Counted from the first letter of the stretch, positions 8,641-18,194 are shown. The stretch: 64,000 nt of DNA from Eubacteriaceae bacterium (GCA_910574015.1 CAJSYQ010000002.1:1-64000), one strand, 5' to 3'. The notes: generated by a model from the sequence alone, not told the origin. Numbers and translations are program-made.

Positions 8641-9480
8641 ATGATAAGGATTATTACAGACAGTCTCTGCGATCTGACAATGGCACGCGCCAGAGAACTA
8701 AATATCGATATCCTTCCCCTTCTTGTGCGGTTTGGAGAGGAGGAATACAGGTGTGGAATTGAACTGACAAATGAACAATTTTATGAAAAGCTGGCCACCA
8801 GCCTGGTTTCCCCCACGACAGCTGCCGTCAACCCATATGAATTCGAAGAAATATTTGAGAGATATCTGAATGCCGGTGACGATGTGGTGGCGATCCTTTT
8901 TTCCAGACATATGAGCGCCACTTATCAGTCTGCCGTGATAGCGGCCGAAAATATTCACTCGGAAAGGCTGCACCTTATCGACTGTGAGAACGGGGCCATG
9001 GGCCAGACTCTTCTTATTGAAACCGCAGCCGCCATGCGGGACGAGGATATGACGGCAGTTGAGATACAGGAGAGGATCACTGCCCTGCTGCCAAGAACTA
9101 TGACCTATATTGTTATCGACACAATGGAATACCTGAAACGAGGCGGCCGCATATCAAAGAGCGCCGCCCTGCTGGGCGGCCTGATGAAGCTCCATCCGGT
9201 TCTGCAGGTAGTGGCAGACGGCGCCAAACCCGTGGATAAAGTAAAGGGAAAAAAATCCTGCAATGCCTGGCTTATAAACAAATTAAAAGAAGAGGCGCCG
9301 GACACAGCTTACAAACTGGTGATCGGACATTCCAACGCACCAGAGCGCGCCGACGCATTTCGGGATCAGATCAGGGAAGCAGGTATTACAAACGAGGTAT
9401 TCATTACCTGCATCGGTCCAGTAGTGGGAACCCATATCGGCCCCAACTGTCTGGGGATCGGCTATATCAAAGCTCCCTGA
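8641..9480 (+). CDS. DegV family fatty-acid-binding protein
   Basis: The protein has 279 aa. The start MIRIITDSLCDL is the DegV motif; SPTTAAVNPYEFEEIFE, ILFSRHMSATYQSAVIA, DTMEYLKRGGRIS and the C-terminal GPVVGTHIGPNCLGIGYI follow in the family order. DegV/FakB proteins bind one fatty acid and present it to the fatty acid kinase FakA, feeding host or recycled fatty acids into phospholipid synthesis. No fakA is in the window. The gene has its own strong promoter and is the only gene of this transcript; the convergent peptidase gene ends 6 bp beyond its stop. Confidence 0.95.
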   Translation: MIRIITDSLCDLTMARARELNIDILPLLVRFGEEEYRCGIELTNEQFYEKLATSLVSPTTAAVNPYEFEEIFERYLNAGDDVVAILFSRHMSATYQSAVIAAENIHSERLHLIDCENGAMGQTLLIETAAAMRDEDMTAVEIQERITALLPRTMTYIVIDTMEYLKRGGRISKSAALLGGLMKLHPVLQVVADGAKPVDKVKGKKSCNAWLINKLKEEAPDTAYKLVIGHSNAPERADAFRDQIREAGITNEVFITCIGPVVGTHIGPNCLGIGYIKAP

Positions 9481-9486
9481 TAACTG

Positions 9487-10350
9487 TTAGCTCCATCCTT
9501 CCGGCAGAACATATTCGCCGCCTATCCCTTCGTGTTTCCACAGATCCGCCTTCTCATCGTACCCTGTCACGGCAAGATACTGTCTGCGGTTCGATGTCTT
9601 AAGGGAGCGGTAAATCTTCTTTAACGGCACCCACTGCCTGTTATGCTCGGGATCGCCGGAATCGCCGAGAAATATTTTATCGGTTGTTTCATCATACAGA
9701 AACAGGGTTACATAATGACCCGGCGTATCTTTCCAATAACAGGTGCTGTCATAACTGCTCACCACAACAATACATGACTGAGACTGGCGGATGATTTGCT
9801 GAAATTCACTGTATTTTTCTGGTTTGTTTCCTACCGTACAGGTAAACCCGGCGCTCTCCAGTGTATTCTTCATAAATCCCCAGTCTATGGCACCACCTCC
9901 GCCATACCCGGACACTTTCTTTGCATACTCATACATATCGGCAGGGGAACAGCGGTAATCCGTCAGAGAACAGTATATATTTGCCATACAGCACAATCCG
10001 CAGCCAAAGGCGCCAAATCTGCTGCCATCGTAGTCGGAATCCCCCCATTTGCCCGACCATTCTGCCCGGGCTTTCCAAGTCTTGGGCCCCTGGAACCATG
10101 TGGCGATCCTCTCTGTTGGATCGGAGAGCTCCTCCACGCCGCCTGTCTCCAATTCACCGGATGCACCGGATGCCTGACCCGCCACTGCCGTCTGGGAAGC
10201 TGTCTTTTCGGCGGCGGCTGCCGGAGTAGCCGACACCGGTTTGGACCGGGGAGGCAGAGCCTTATTTAAGAGAGCGGCCGCGGCCAGCATCGCTATGCTG
10301 AGAAAACAGATCAGGGCAAGCTGCCGCCTGCTGTAATTACGTTTTTTCAC
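9487..10350 (-). CDS. secreted or membrane-anchored C39-like cysteine peptidase
   Basis: The protein has 287 aa. The N-terminus (MKKRNYSRRQ then LALICFLSIAMLAAAALL) is a signal/anchor helix, followed by an Ala/Ser-rich linker to about residue 80. The catalytic domain has FGAFGCGLCCMANIY (Cys in place of the usual C39/papain nucleophile), PGHYVTLFLYD (His) and FLGDSGD (Asp). A W-F-Q-G region (ATWFQGPKTWKA) precedes it. The domain fits the Peptidase_C39_2 group, which cleaves proteins or peptides at the cell surface; the substrate is unknown. It is a close paralog of the gene at 10408-11343 and lies 57 bp downstream of it, so the two form a tandem duplicate, probably one operon. Confidence 0.82.
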   Translation of the reverse strand: MKKRNYSRRQLALICFLSIAMLAAAALLNKALPPRSKPVSATPAAAAEKTASQTAVAGQASGASGELETGGVEELSDPTERIATWFQGPKTWKARAEWSGKWGDSDYDGSRFGAFGCGLCCMANIYCSLTDYRCSPADMYEYAKKVSGYGGGGAIDWGFMKNTLESAGFTCTVGNKPEKYSEFQQIIRQSQSCIVVVSSYDSTCYWKDTPGHYVTLFLYDETTDKIFLGDSGDPEHNRQWVPLKKIYRSLKTSNRRQYLAVTGYDEKADLWKHEGIGGEYVLPEGWS

Positions 10351-10407
10351 TGATTACCTCCATTCGTGTACGTTCCTGGTGCGTAATGCCGGATTCCGGC
10401 CATACTG

Positions 10408-11343
10408 CTATTCCGGTCTCCAGTCGGTTGGAAAGTTACATGTTCCGGTAAACCTCGTATTTCTCCATGTATCATTTTTCTTCTGATATGATGTCACAGA
10501 TAGATACTGACGTTCACTCCTTGTCTTAAGTGAATGATATATCTTCTTGAGCGGCACCCATTTCCTATTCCGCTCATAACTGCCGGAATCTGTGAGAAAG
10601 ACCTTGTCCGATGCGCTGTCGTACAGAAACAGTGCCGCATAGTGTCCCTTTGTTTCTTTCCACATACTTTTTTTGTTATCGTTGCTGACGAGGATGATCA
10701 TCGCTTTCGATCTGCGGACAACTCTCTGGAATTCCGCATACTCCTTCGGTTTGTTTCCTGTCTCACAAGTAAAGCCCGCTTTCTCCAATACCGTCTCCAT
10801 ACTCCACCAATCGATGGCCCCCGCCCCCGGATAGTGCGAACTCTCTTTCGCAAAGCGATACATATCCAGCGGCGACCCGTTATATGGGGTCAGGGAAACA
10901 TATATATTGGCCATGGCGCACAGCCCGCAGCCAAAGGCGCCAAATTTCTTCCTGCCGTATCTTTTCTCTCCCCAGTCACCGGACCACGTCAGCCCAGAGC
11001 CCCAGGAAGCACTTCCCTGAAAATATGAGGCAATCTCCTCCGGCTTGTCCACATTTTCTGAAGATGTTTTATTGTTTGCCGATTTCTGAGCCGGAAGCCG
11101 CACGGCCCTGATCCTGCCATATTTATTTTCAATTTTCTTCTGTTCTTCCGGCCCGTATTGCACCGCAGCCGGTTTCGATGCTGCGCCAGACGCCTCACAG
11201 GAGGTAACTCCTGCCGGCGCGTCGAACATTTCTCCCCTATTCACAAGCCGGGCTTTCTCTATGAAAAGCCCGGACAATATTGTTATCACAATGATTAGAA
11301 TAGCAAAAATTCCCTTTAATATACTGCCATTTCTTTCCTTCAC
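10408..11343 (-). CDS. secreted or membrane-anchored C39-like cysteine peptidase, paralog
   Basis: The protein has 311 aa. One N-terminal hydrophobic helix (GIFAILIIVITILSGLFI) is followed by a charged linker to about residue 105. The peptidase core matches the next gene motif by motif: FGAFGCGLCAMANIY (Cys), KGHYAALFLYD (His), FLTDSGS (Asp) and KWVPLKKIYHSLKT. Divergence is greatest in the linkers, as expected after an old duplication. It is first in the pair and lies 37 bp downstream of glyQS. Surface peptidase function is inferred. Confidence 0.82.
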   Translation of the reverse strand: MKERNGSILKGIFAILIIVITILSGLFIEKARLVNRGEMFDAPAGVTSCEASGAASKPAAVQYGPEEQKKIENKYGRIRAVRLPAQKSANNKTSSENVDKPEEIASYFQGSASWGSGLTWSGDWGEKRYGRKKFGAFGCGLCAMANIYVSLTPYNGSPLDMYRFAKESSHYPGAGAIDWWSMETVLEKAGFTCETGNKPKEYAEFQRVVRRSKAMIILVSNDNKKSMWKETKGHYAALFLYDSASDKVFLTDSGSYERNRKWVPLKKIYHSLKTRSERQYLSVTSYQKKNDTWRNTRFTGTCNFPTDWRPE

Positions 11344-11380
11344 CTTTCCTCACCCTTTTACGAAATGGCCTGGAAACCGG

Positions 11381-12772
11381 TTAAAATCGAAATTTATCAG
11401 CAAAGTACTCTTTTAAACCGCTGATCTTCACGCGCTCCTGCTCCATCGTATCGCGGTCACGAACCGTTACCATGCCGTCCTCCTCCGAATCAAAATCATA
11501 GGTGACACAGAACGGCGTCCCAATCTCGTCCTGGCGGCGGTAGCGCTTACCGATATTCCCACGGTCATCATATTCACAATTATAATAGTTACTCAGTTCC
11601 TCAAATACTTTCTCTGCCTTTTCGTTTAACTTCTTCGACAGCGGCAGGACACCAATCTTCACAGGTGCCAGAGCCGGATGGAAATGCAGCACCGTGCGCA
11701 CATCTCCCTCACCAATCTCCTCTTCGTCATAGGCGCTGCACAGAAAAGCCAGCGTCACACGGTCGGCACCCAGAGACGGCTCGATCACATACGGAATATA
11801 TTTCTCCTTCCGCTCATCATCAAAATAGTTCATGTCCTCACCAGAAGTGTTCTGGTGCTGTGTCAGGTCATAGTCGGTGCGGTCGGCAATTCCCCACAGC
11901 TCACCCCAGCCAAAGGGGAACAGAAATTCAATGTCACTGGTAGCCTTGCTGTAGAAGGAGAGTTCTTCCTTATCATGATCCCGGACCCTCATTTCTTCTT
12001 CCCGGATCCCCAGGGTCTGGAGCCAGTTGATACAAAATTCTTTCCAGTAAGAGAACCATTCCAGATCGGTATCCGGCACACAGAAAAACTCCAGCTCCAT
12101 CTGTTCAAATTCACGGGTGCGGAAAGTAAAATTCCCCGGCGTGATCTCATTGCGGAAGGATTTTCCTATCTGCCCGATTCCAAAGGGAACCTTTTTCCGG
12201 GAAGTCCTCTGAACGTTCTTGAAATTGACGAAGATACCCTGCGCGGTCTCGGGGCGGAGATATACCGTGTTTTTCGCATCCTCCGTGACACCCTGAAACG
12301 TCTTGAACATCAGATTAAACTGTCGGATCTCCGTAAAATTATGCTTTCCGCAGCTGGGACAGGAGATCCCGTGTTCCTCAATAAACTTCTCCATATCCTC
12401 GTTGCTCCAGCCGTCCACAGATCCCCCCAGATCAACATTGTTCTCCCCGGCATAGTCCTCGATCAACTGATCCGCACGAAACCGCTCATGGCATTCTTTA
12501 CAGTCCATCAGCGGATCGGAGAATCCACCCAGGTGGCCGGAGGCCACCCAGGTCTGCGGATTCATCAGAATGGCACAGTCCACACCTACATTATATTTAT
12601 TTTCCTGGATAAATTTCTGCCACCAGGCCCTCTTGACATTATTCTTCAATTCCACGCCAAGATTTCCATAATCCCATGTATTTGCCAGCCCGCCGTAAAT
12701 CTCGGAACCCGGATAGATAAATCCCCTTCCTTTGGCCAGCGCTACAATTTTGTCCATTGTCTTTTCCATCAT
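11381..12772 (-). CDS. glyQS: glycyl-tRNA synthetase, class II homodimer type
   Basis: The protein has about 463 aa and charges tRNA-Gly. Motifs include [23 protein letters not shown] at the start, the class II motif 2 region [25 protein letters not shown], and [15 protein letters not shown] (motif 3). The C-terminal anticodon-binding domain contains [10 protein letters not shown] and [19 protein letters not shown]. Chosen start: ATG at 12772, 5 bases after GGAGG; an ATG directly follows, and an in-frame TTG lies 12 bp upstream. No T-box fits in the short upstream gap, but a consensus promoter does. It is the single-chain eukaryote-like form common in Firmicutes. Confidence 0.98.
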   Translation of the reverse strand: MMEKTMDKIVALAKGRGFIYPGSEIYGGLANTWDYGNLGVELKNNVKRAWWQKFIQENKYNVGVDCAILMNPQTWVASGHLGGFSDPLMDCKECHERFRADQLIEDYAGENNVDLGGSVDGWSNEDMEKFIEEHGISCPSCGKHNFTEIRQFNLMFKTFQGVTEDAKNTVYLRPETAQGIFVNFKNVQRTSRKKVPFGIGQIGKSFRNEITPGNFTFRTREFEQMELEFFCVPDTDLEWFSYWKEFCINWLQTLGIREEEMRVRDHDKEELSFYSKATSDIEFLFPFGWGELWGIADRTDYDLTQHQNTSGEDMNYFDDERKEKYIPYVIEPSLGADRVTLAFLCSAYDEEEIGEGDVRTVLHFHPALAPVKIGVLPLSKKLNEKAEKVFEELSNYYNCEYDDRGNIGKRYRRQDEIGTPFCVTYDFDSEEDGMVTVRDRDTMEQERVKISGLKEYFADKFRF

Positions 12773-12805
12773 GTGATCCTCCAACTCTTTTACAGATTTT
12801 GTTCC

Positions 12806-12834
12806 ATTGTACTATCATGACGGAAATTTTTCAA
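12806..12834 (-). promoter_or_regulatory. sigma-A promoter of glyQS
   Basis: On the minus strand TTGAAA (12834-12829) and TACAAT (12811-12806) are separated by 17 bp, about 35 bp before the glyQS start codon. It begins immediately after the stop codon of the upstream LRR gene. Confidence 0.75.
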
Positions 12835-12835
12835 G

Positions 12836-14749
12836 TCAGGATTTGCACTTGCGTTTCGCCTCTGACCATCTTCCATAAATCTTTTTGCCATCCAGGTAAG
12901 AATAGGGGCGTATTTTAACATAAATCGTTGTATCACTGTAAAATTTACCCTTTAATGTGATGTCTTTTACAAATGAACTTGTTTTTATCGTCATCTTCTT
13001 TTTGCTCTTTGTATACTTGGCATTGGCGGCAGCCACCAGTTCATATCCGTCCGCATCTTTGACCTCTGACCACACTACCTTTACCACTGCTTTTTTCTTA
13101 TTATACGACCGAACAAACAGGTCATCCAGTGCAGCCTTCATCTCCTGCGGTCCTTTTGCATATACAAGGGTGCAGAATGGGCTGAATGCCGTATTAGAAA
13201 ACCCTTTACTCTCCCCCTGTATTACAATATCAAAACCGTATATGCCATCAAATGCCTCATCGCCAATCTTAGTGACGGTATTGGGTATCGTCAGCTGTTT
13301 CAGGGGATTTCCTGTGAAGGCACGCTGGCCAATCTCCCTCACATTTTTGCCAAACTGAATCTCTTCAAGATGATTTAAACTAAAGGCTTCTCCGCCTATT
13401 ACTTCAACAGAATCCGGGAGTACAATCTTTTTCAGATAGTTTCCAAATGCCATATTTTCCGGAATCACCTTCATCCCTTCCGGCAGTACTAGTTCCTCCA
13501 TAGCTGTCTCCATAAAAGCTCCGTCCCCACAGCTCTCCAAAGAAGCCGGCAGTACTACTTTACTGATTTTATTATTACTGAATGCCCTGTCACCAATCCT
13601 TTTCAGGGTCGATGGAAACGTAACCTCCATCTCCTGCTGCAGCGCAAGTTCACCATCAAGTTTAGAACTTTTACTGAAGGAGTACTTTCCAACCTCTGTC
13701 ATTCCTTCCGGCAGTTCCAGTTTCACGATTCCCTGGTTTTCACAGAATGCATAATTCCCCACTACCGTTATCCCCTCCGGGAACTTGATCTCGCTGTCCT
13801 TTCCTGCATAGTGGAACAGAATATTTTTATCTAAGATATAATAATCGCCAGATAAAAGGATCCGTTCCGGGAACTGCCGCATAATATCATTTACATCAAA
13901 CCGCAGCGTATGCATCAGCTCTGCAATGGACTGGCCATCCAGCTGTTTTGCACGGATATCCAGCTGCAGGCCTGTCATTTTGCCCGCCACGATCCGTTTC
14001 TTTAGTCCGTCCTGACACTCTGCCGCATAGCTTTCCGCCTCAATTTTCTTTATGGATGCCGGGAGTACGATCTTTTTTACCCTGCATCCTCCGGATTGTT
14101 TGCCGGGAGCAAGTGGATTCGCATACATAACCGACTGGAGGCAGAATACCTCGGTCCCGTCTGCGATCACCGCCTCGCTGCGCTGGTAAGGCACACGGAC
14201 AATCTCTTTGCCATCCTTGGAATAAATAATTCCTTTTACACTTTTATACTTGGGATCTGTTTTCTTCACAACTAAATTATTTGTATCAAAAAATGCTGTC
14301 ATCTTCAGATCAAGGTTCGTATTAAATGCCACTGTATCAATGGTATCGGTGATCCAGTACCGCTTACGCGATCCCTTTAAGTACTTGATCGCAAATTTAC
14401 CCGGCAGCGTCAGCTTCTTTAATTTCTCACACCGGAAGGCGCTCTGCCCAATGGTCTTGACAGAAGACGGAACCGTTGCGCTGGTTGCGTTCTTGTATTT
14501 CCTGAACGCATCAACCGGGATCGAAGTCACGCCCTTTTTGATCACGATCTTCCTGACCTTCTTGATCTTGCTTTTCTTTATCTTCAGGTTGGAGGGCATC
14601 GCCCCCTTGCCGGATACCGTCAGCGTACTTCCCTTTACGACTGCCTTTACTTTTTTCTTTGCCGCCTGAGCCTCCTGTCCGGTCAGCGCCACTGCCCCTC
14701 CCAGGGCAATCAGCAGTGCGGCTGATAAAATTACGTTTTTTGATTTCAT
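12836..14749 (-). CDS. secreted leucine-rich repeat protein (BspA/LRR_5 type)
   Basis: The protein has about 637 aa from ATG at 14749, preceded by GGGAGGAATTCACT. Residues 1-30 are a signal peptide (VILSAALLIALGGAVALTG…AQA). A lysine-rich stretch follows, then many BspA-type repeats of the form LPEGMTEVGKYSFSK or LPDSVEVIGGEAFSL across about residues 70-520. The C-terminal 120 residues (VVKVVWSEVKDADGYELVAA…IYVKIRPYSYLDGKKIYGRWS) look like a fibronectin type III-like domain. Such proteins are exported, sit at the cell surface and usually bind host or microbial surfaces. It is upstream of glyQS with its own ribosome site. Partner molecules are unknown. Confidence 0.9.
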   Translation of the reverse strand: MKSKNVILSAALLIALGGAVALTGQEAQAAKKKVKAVVKGSTLTVSGKGAMPSNLKIKKSKIKKVRKIVIKKGVTSIPVDAFRKYKNATSATVPSSVKTIGQSAFRCEKLKKLTLPGKFAIKYLKGSRKRYWITDTIDTVAFNTNLDLKMTAFFDTNNLVVKKTDPKYKSVKGIIYSKDGKEIVRVPYQRSEAVIADGTEVFCLQSVMYANPLAPGKQSGGCRVKKIVLPASIKKIEAESYAAECQDGLKKRIVAGKMTGLQLDIRAKQLDGQSIAELMHTLRFDVNDIMRQFPERILLSGDYYILDKNILFHYAGKDSEIKFPEGITVVGNYAFCENQGIVKLELPEGMTEVGKYSFSKSSKLDGELALQQEMEVTFPSTLKRIGDRAFSNNKISKVVLPASLESCGDGAFMETAMEELVLPEGMKVIPENMAFGNYLKKIVLPDSVEVIGGEAFSLNHLEEIQFGKNVREIGQRAFTGNPLKQLTIPNTVTKIGDEAFDGIYGFDIVIQGESKGFSNTAFSPFCTLVYAKGPQEMKAALDDLFVRSYNKKKAVVKVVWSEVKDADGYELVAAANAKYTKSKKKMTIKTSSFVKDITLKGKFYSDTTIYVKIRPYSYLDGKKIYGRWSEAKRKCKS

Positions 14750-14981
14750 AGTGAATTCCTCCCTTCCACTTGTTCCTATCATTTTTGCATTCTCCTTAAG
14801 GCCTTATATCTAATAAACGATCCGGGAGAATGAAATGTTGCAAAGAGTGGATATTTTTTTTCTGTTTCTGTTTTCGTACCACTTACCCTTCTATTTCTGC
14901 CACTTGGACTAAATCCATTTACAATTTCCTGGAATCTGTTACAATAGCAGTACCTGATGACACGATGAAAGGAATCTGCGC

Positions 14982-15443
14982 ATGAAAATACGGATTGAAC
15001 TGGACGAGGAACAAAAGGAGGACGAGGTGGTGATCCACTGCCGGTCTCTGACAGATGAGATAAGGAGGATCCAGCGGGCCGTCTCCGAGGCGCTCTCGCC
15101 GGAGCAGAATATCATCCTCTACAAAGGGGACACGGAATTCTACATTCCTATGGAAGATATTCTCTTCTTTGAAACGGAGGGCAGTGTTCTAAACGCCCAT
15201 ACCCGAGACAATGCATACCAGACCAGATACCGGCTCTACGAATTGGAGGAACTGTGTTCCGGCAGCTTCACCCGGGTATCCAAATCAGCCCTTGTCAATG
15301 TGCGGGAGATCTTTTCCCTGAGTCGGAGCACTCTTTCTGCAACAGGCGTAATTTCCTTTGCCGGGTCGCACAAACAGGTTTTCGTGTCGAGACATTATAA
15401 CAGACAATTGAGAGAAAAATTATTGGATTGGAGGAAAAAATAA
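14982..15443 (+). CDS. LytTR-type DNA-binding regulator
   Basis: The protein has 153 aa without a receiver domain. Residues about 50-150 form the LytTR domain (FYIPMEDILFFETEGS, TRYRLYELEELCSGSFTRVSKSALVNV, FVSRHYNRQLREKLL). The N-terminal 45 residues are charged, as in the stand-alone LytTR group that is usually paired with a small membrane protein. Here the partner is the LiaF-like gene that starts 1 base after the stop. The pair probably controls its own expression or an envelope response. A short intergenic region with a possible promoter precedes it. Confidence 0.92.
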   Translation: MKIRIELDEEQKEDEVVIHCRSLTDEIRRIQRAVSEALSPEQNIILYKGDTEFYIPMEDILFFETEGSVLNAHTRDNAYQTRYRLYELEELCSGSFTRVSKSALVNVREIFSLSRSTLSATGVISFAGSHKQVFVSRHYNRQLREKLLDWRKK

Positions 15444-15444
15444 T

Positions 15445-16167
15445 ATGATCAAAAAAAACTATTTCTGGGGTGTCTTTCTTGTACTGGGGGCTGCCTATCT
15501 CATTATCAGCCAACTGGGATACCTTCCGGCCTTCAGCGTATTTACTGTGGTCGCCACCATGGCCTGTATCGCCGCCTTTGTCCACAGCCTGCTGCATCTC
15601 AGCTTTGGGGGCATGCTGTTCCCCCTTGCCTTTCTCGGCATTCTGTACGACAAACAGCTGGGGATCACCGCCATCACACCTTGGACTATACTTCTGGCCG
15701 CCCTTCTGGGAACCATCGGTCTCAATCTTATCTTTTCTCGAAAAAAATGGGAAGTAAAATGGAAACATAAAAATAAATCGATCATGAATAAGATAGATAA
15801 AAATGTCAGCCCCGACAGCAGCGAGAGCATCCATGGGGAGTATGTCTATATGAAATCCTCTTTCGGCTCCCTGCTCCGCTATGTGACCTCCGACAATCTG
15901 CGCTATGCCGAGCTGGAGGCTAATTTCAGCGGAGTGAAGATTTATTTTGACAATGCCTCGGTTCCCTCGGGAAATGCCACGCTGCAGGTAGATATCAATT
16001 TTTCGGGAGTGGAATTATTTATCCCGGACAACTGGAAGATCGTCAACCACCTGGACTGTACCGTTGCGGGGCTCTCCGAAAAGGGTAAAACACCGACGGA
16101 GGGTCATGTCACGCTGACTCTGGAGGGGGAAAGCACATTTTCCGGGATCACAGTTTACTATGTGTAA
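15445..16167 (+). CDS. LiaF-like membrane protein
   Basis: The protein has 240 aa. Residues about 5-95 hold four hydrophobic helices (YFWGVFLVLGAAYLIIS; VFTVVATMACIAAFV; FGGMLFPLAFLGILY; TILLAALLGTIGLNLIF). The C-terminal β-domain has repeated FSG-V motifs (EANFSGVKIYFDNASV, DINFSGVELFIPDNW, STFSGITVYYV) seen in LiaF and related membrane proteins that regulate envelope-stress systems. It directly follows the LytTR gene and is probably cotranscribed, so it may sense the membrane state for that regulator. Confidence 0.85.
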   Translation: MIKKNYFWGVFLVLGAAYLIISQLGYLPAFSVFTVVATMACIAAFVHSLLHLSFGGMLFPLAFLGILYDKQLGITAITPWTILLAALLGTIGLNLIFSRKKWEVKWKHKNKSIMNKIDKNVSPDSSESIHGEYVYMKSSFGSLLRYVTSDNLRYAELEANFSGVKIYFDNASVPSGNATLQVDINFSGVELFIPDNWKIVNHLDCTVAGLSEKGKTPTEGHVTLTLEGESTFSGITVYYV

Positions 16168-16188
16168 AGAAAAGTAAAAATAATCGGG

Positions 16189-16992
16189 TTAAACGGGCGC
16201 ACCCGAACGAAATTCACGGTCTGTGTGGGCCTTAAAATACCGTCCCACCGCCTGTTCAAGCTCCGCCAGGATATTGTCCCCCACTGTGAAGGTATAAAGC
16301 TTCTCCACAGGGGAAGACAATATCCTCTGCAGGGTATATATGGCAGTCTCCGACAATGCCACGGCAGTCTCCGACAATGCCACGGCAGTCTCCGACAGTT
16401 CCACGGCAGTCTCCGGCAATATCATCCCGGCCTGGCGCTGGCTGCCGGATCCGGAGCCGCAACAGCTGTCACATACAATGCCGTTTTCCTGAACAAGAAA
16501 ATGATGCAGATTCCCGGTGCCCCCGCACCGGATGCAGGAAAAGATCCTCGGCGCCTCGCCCTGGATGGAGAGCATCCTGAATTCGTATATGTAACGGACC
16601 AGCTTCGACGGCAGCGACGGCACGGTCAGAGCCCGGAGGGACAGATAGAGAAGCTTCAGCTCCGCACCGGCATCCATCCCCTCCCTGGTAAAGTAATCTG
16701 CCACTTCGCAGAAATAGAAGGCCATATACAGGACATCCAGATCCTTTCTCAGCTCCGGAAAGAAGTTCTTTACCTCTACCTGTTCCACAGAATACGAATC
16801 ACGTCCATGGTAGATGTAGAATTCCCCAAAGGTAAAGGGCTCCGTTGATGCCGACAACGGACTCCGGGGCCGTCTGGCGCCTCTGGCAAACGCCGAAATC
16901 CGTCCCCGCTCCCTTGTCAGCAGGACAATGCGTTTATCGTATTCACCAATGGTTGCTGCCGAAAGCACCATTCCCATCACTCGTTCCTTCAC
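16189..16992 (-). CDS. recO: DNA repair protein RecO
   Basis: The protein has about 267 aa from GTG at 16992, which follows GAGAGGGGACA; an upstream ATG at 17064 or ATG at 16977 are alternatives. RecO loads RecA at gaps with RecF/RecR. MVLSAATIGEYDKRIVLLTRERGRISAFARGARR is the N-terminal OB fold (given here only as the motif region, residues about 8-40). A zinc site CIRCGG…CDSCC lies near residue 165-190. Near residue 205 a four-unit 7-residue repeat (ETAVALS) extends the linker before the last helices. The gene lies downstream of era and yqzL, the usual Firmicutes order, and overlaps yqzL by 50 bp. Confidence 0.93.
   Translation of the reverse strand: MKERVMGMVLSAATIGEYDKRIVLLTRERGRISAFARGARRPRSPLSASTEPFTFGEFYIYHGRDSYSVEQVEVKNFFPELRKDLDVLYMAFYFCEVADYFTREGMDAGAELKLLYLSLRALTVPSLPSKLVRYIYEFRMLSIQGEAPRIFSCIRCGGTGNLHHFLVQENGIVCDSCCGSGSGSQRQAGMILPETAVELSETAVALSETAVALSETAIYTLQRILSSPVEKLYTFTVGDNILAELEQAVGRYFKAHTDREFRSGAPV
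16342..16425. repeat. four 21-bp tandem repeats inside recO
   Basis: Units start at 16342, 16363, 16384 and 16405 with GGCAGTCTCCGACAATGCCAC as the pattern, which is 21 bp and here shown only as a label (first 20 bases decisive). Units 1 and 2 are identical; units 3 and 4 have diverged. They keep frame and encode ETA(V/I)ALS-type heptads. Confidence 0.9.
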
Positions 16993-17128
16993 ACTGTCCC
17001 CTCTCTTCCCGTCTGCTGATCCCGTCACGGTACGTCTCTCTATCCGAACTGCTGTTGCTGACATAATTCAGATAATCCGATACGCTTCCCGTCCGGGTAA
17101 ATGTATTCCAGCTCTCTGTATTCTCCAT
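16943..17128 (-). CDS. yqzL: YqzL family small protein
   Basis: The product has about 61 codons. The N-terminus (SWNTFTRTGSVSDYLNYV) carries the W-x-x-F-x-x-TG-x-(I/V)-x-x-YL pattern of Bacillus YqzL, a protein of about 47 aa of unknown function that lies between era and recO. The position here is the same. After about residue 25 the sequence becomes low-complexity and overlaps the recO start, so the tail is probably unconstrained. The start ATG is preceded by AGGAGGAAA. Confidence 0.75.
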   Translation of the reverse strand: MENTESWNTFTRTGSVSDYLNYVSNSSSDRETYRDGISRREERGQCEGTSDGNGAFGSNHW

Positions 17129-17260
17129 TGCGTTTTCCTCCTGAATGTATTTTATCCCGCCTAAAACGGATGCCCGTTTCCGGCATGGATTACATTATTA
17201 GGATATCCGCCATGGGAATCGGATATGCTGGCACTTTATTCCATTGCGGCCGCTGCCGCA

Positions 17261-18163
17261 TCAGTTCTCCTTAAAGCCGAAATTTTTCAATAGGAAATCG
17301 CTGTCCCGCCAATCCTTCTTCACCTTCACCCAGAGCTTGAGATTTACCTTGGCCTGAAGGAATTCTTCCATGTCCTCCCTGGCATTTGTGCCGATCTTCT
17401 TCAACATGCTCCCCTGCTTTCCGATAATGATCCCCTTATGAGAATCCCGTTCGCATACAATGGTGGCGTCTATGTCCACCAGCGCCCGTTTGCCCGGACG
17501 ATCCTTCATCTGATCAATGGAGACAGCAATGCCGTGGGGTATTTCGTCAGACAGCAGGCGCAGCGCCTTTTCCCGGATCAGCTCTGCCACGATCTGGCGC
17601 TCTGGCTGGTCGGTTATGGTATCCTCGTCATAGTACTGCGGTCCCTCCTGCAGATAATCAAACATCACTGTCACCAGTTCCTCCACGCTCTCCCCGGTGG
17701 CAGCAGAAACCGGAACGATCTCGGCGAAGTTCAGAATGTCTTTATAAGCCGCGATGCACTCCAGGATCTCCGCCTTCTTTACCGTATCAATCTTATTCAT
17801 AACAAGAATCACTGGCGCCTGGGATTTCTTCAGCACCTCTGCAATATGGCACTCCCCCCTGCCGATAAAGGTAGTCGGTTCCACCAGCCAGAGAACGAGA
17901 TCCACCTCTTTGAATGTGCTCTCCGCTGCGTTTACCATATATTCTCCCAATTTATTCTTCGCCTTGTGTATCCCTGGCGTATCCAGAAAAATAATCTGGC
18001 CCCGCTGGTCATGATACACGGTCTGTATGCGGTTCCGTGTCGTCTGGGGTTTACTAGATGTGATGGCGATCTTCTGGCCGATCATCCTGTTCATCAGTGT
18101 GGATTTGCCCACGTTCGGCCGCCCGATGATGGTGACAAATCCCGATTTAAACGTCTGTTCCAT
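17261..18163 (-). CDS. era: GTPase Era
   Basis: The protein has 300 aa. GTPase motifs: GRPNVGKSTLMN (G1), TTRNRI (G2 region), DTPGIH (G3), NKID (G4) and SAATG (G5). The C-terminal KH domain includes HKGIIIGKQGSMLKKIG. Era binds the 3' end of 16S rRNA and assists 30S maturation at the membrane. It is the first gene of the era-yqzL-recO group and follows the M16 protease gene by 31 bp. The length is normal for the family. Confidence 0.98.
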   Translation of the reverse strand: MEQTFKSGFVTIIGRPNVGKSTLMNRMIGQKIAITSSKPQTTRNRIQTVYHDQRGQIIFLDTPGIHKAKNKLGEYMVNAAESTFKEVDLVLWLVEPTTFIGRGECHIAEVLKKSQAPVILVMNKIDTVKKAEILECIAAYKDILNFAEIVPVSAATGESVEELVTVMFDYLQEGPQYYDEDTITDQPERQIVAELIREKALRLLSDEIPHGIAVSIDQMKDRPGKRALVDIDATIVCERDSHKGIIIGKQGSMLKKIGTNAREDMEEFLQAKVNLKLWVKVKKDWRDSDFLLKNFGFKEN

Positions 18164-18194
18164 TCCTGTCCTCCCGTATATCTCTCGCAGTCCG

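Noticed and set aside
11678-12820. 380-codon plus-strand ORF opposite glyQS
   Set aside because: Antisense to a conserved synthetase; no ribosome site and no protein-like composition.
12773-12835. T-box leader of glyQS
   Set aside because: Only about 63 bases separate the genes and a plain promoter fills them.
16342-16425. CRISPR-like short repeats
   Set aside because: They are contiguous 21-bp units without spacers, in frame inside recO.
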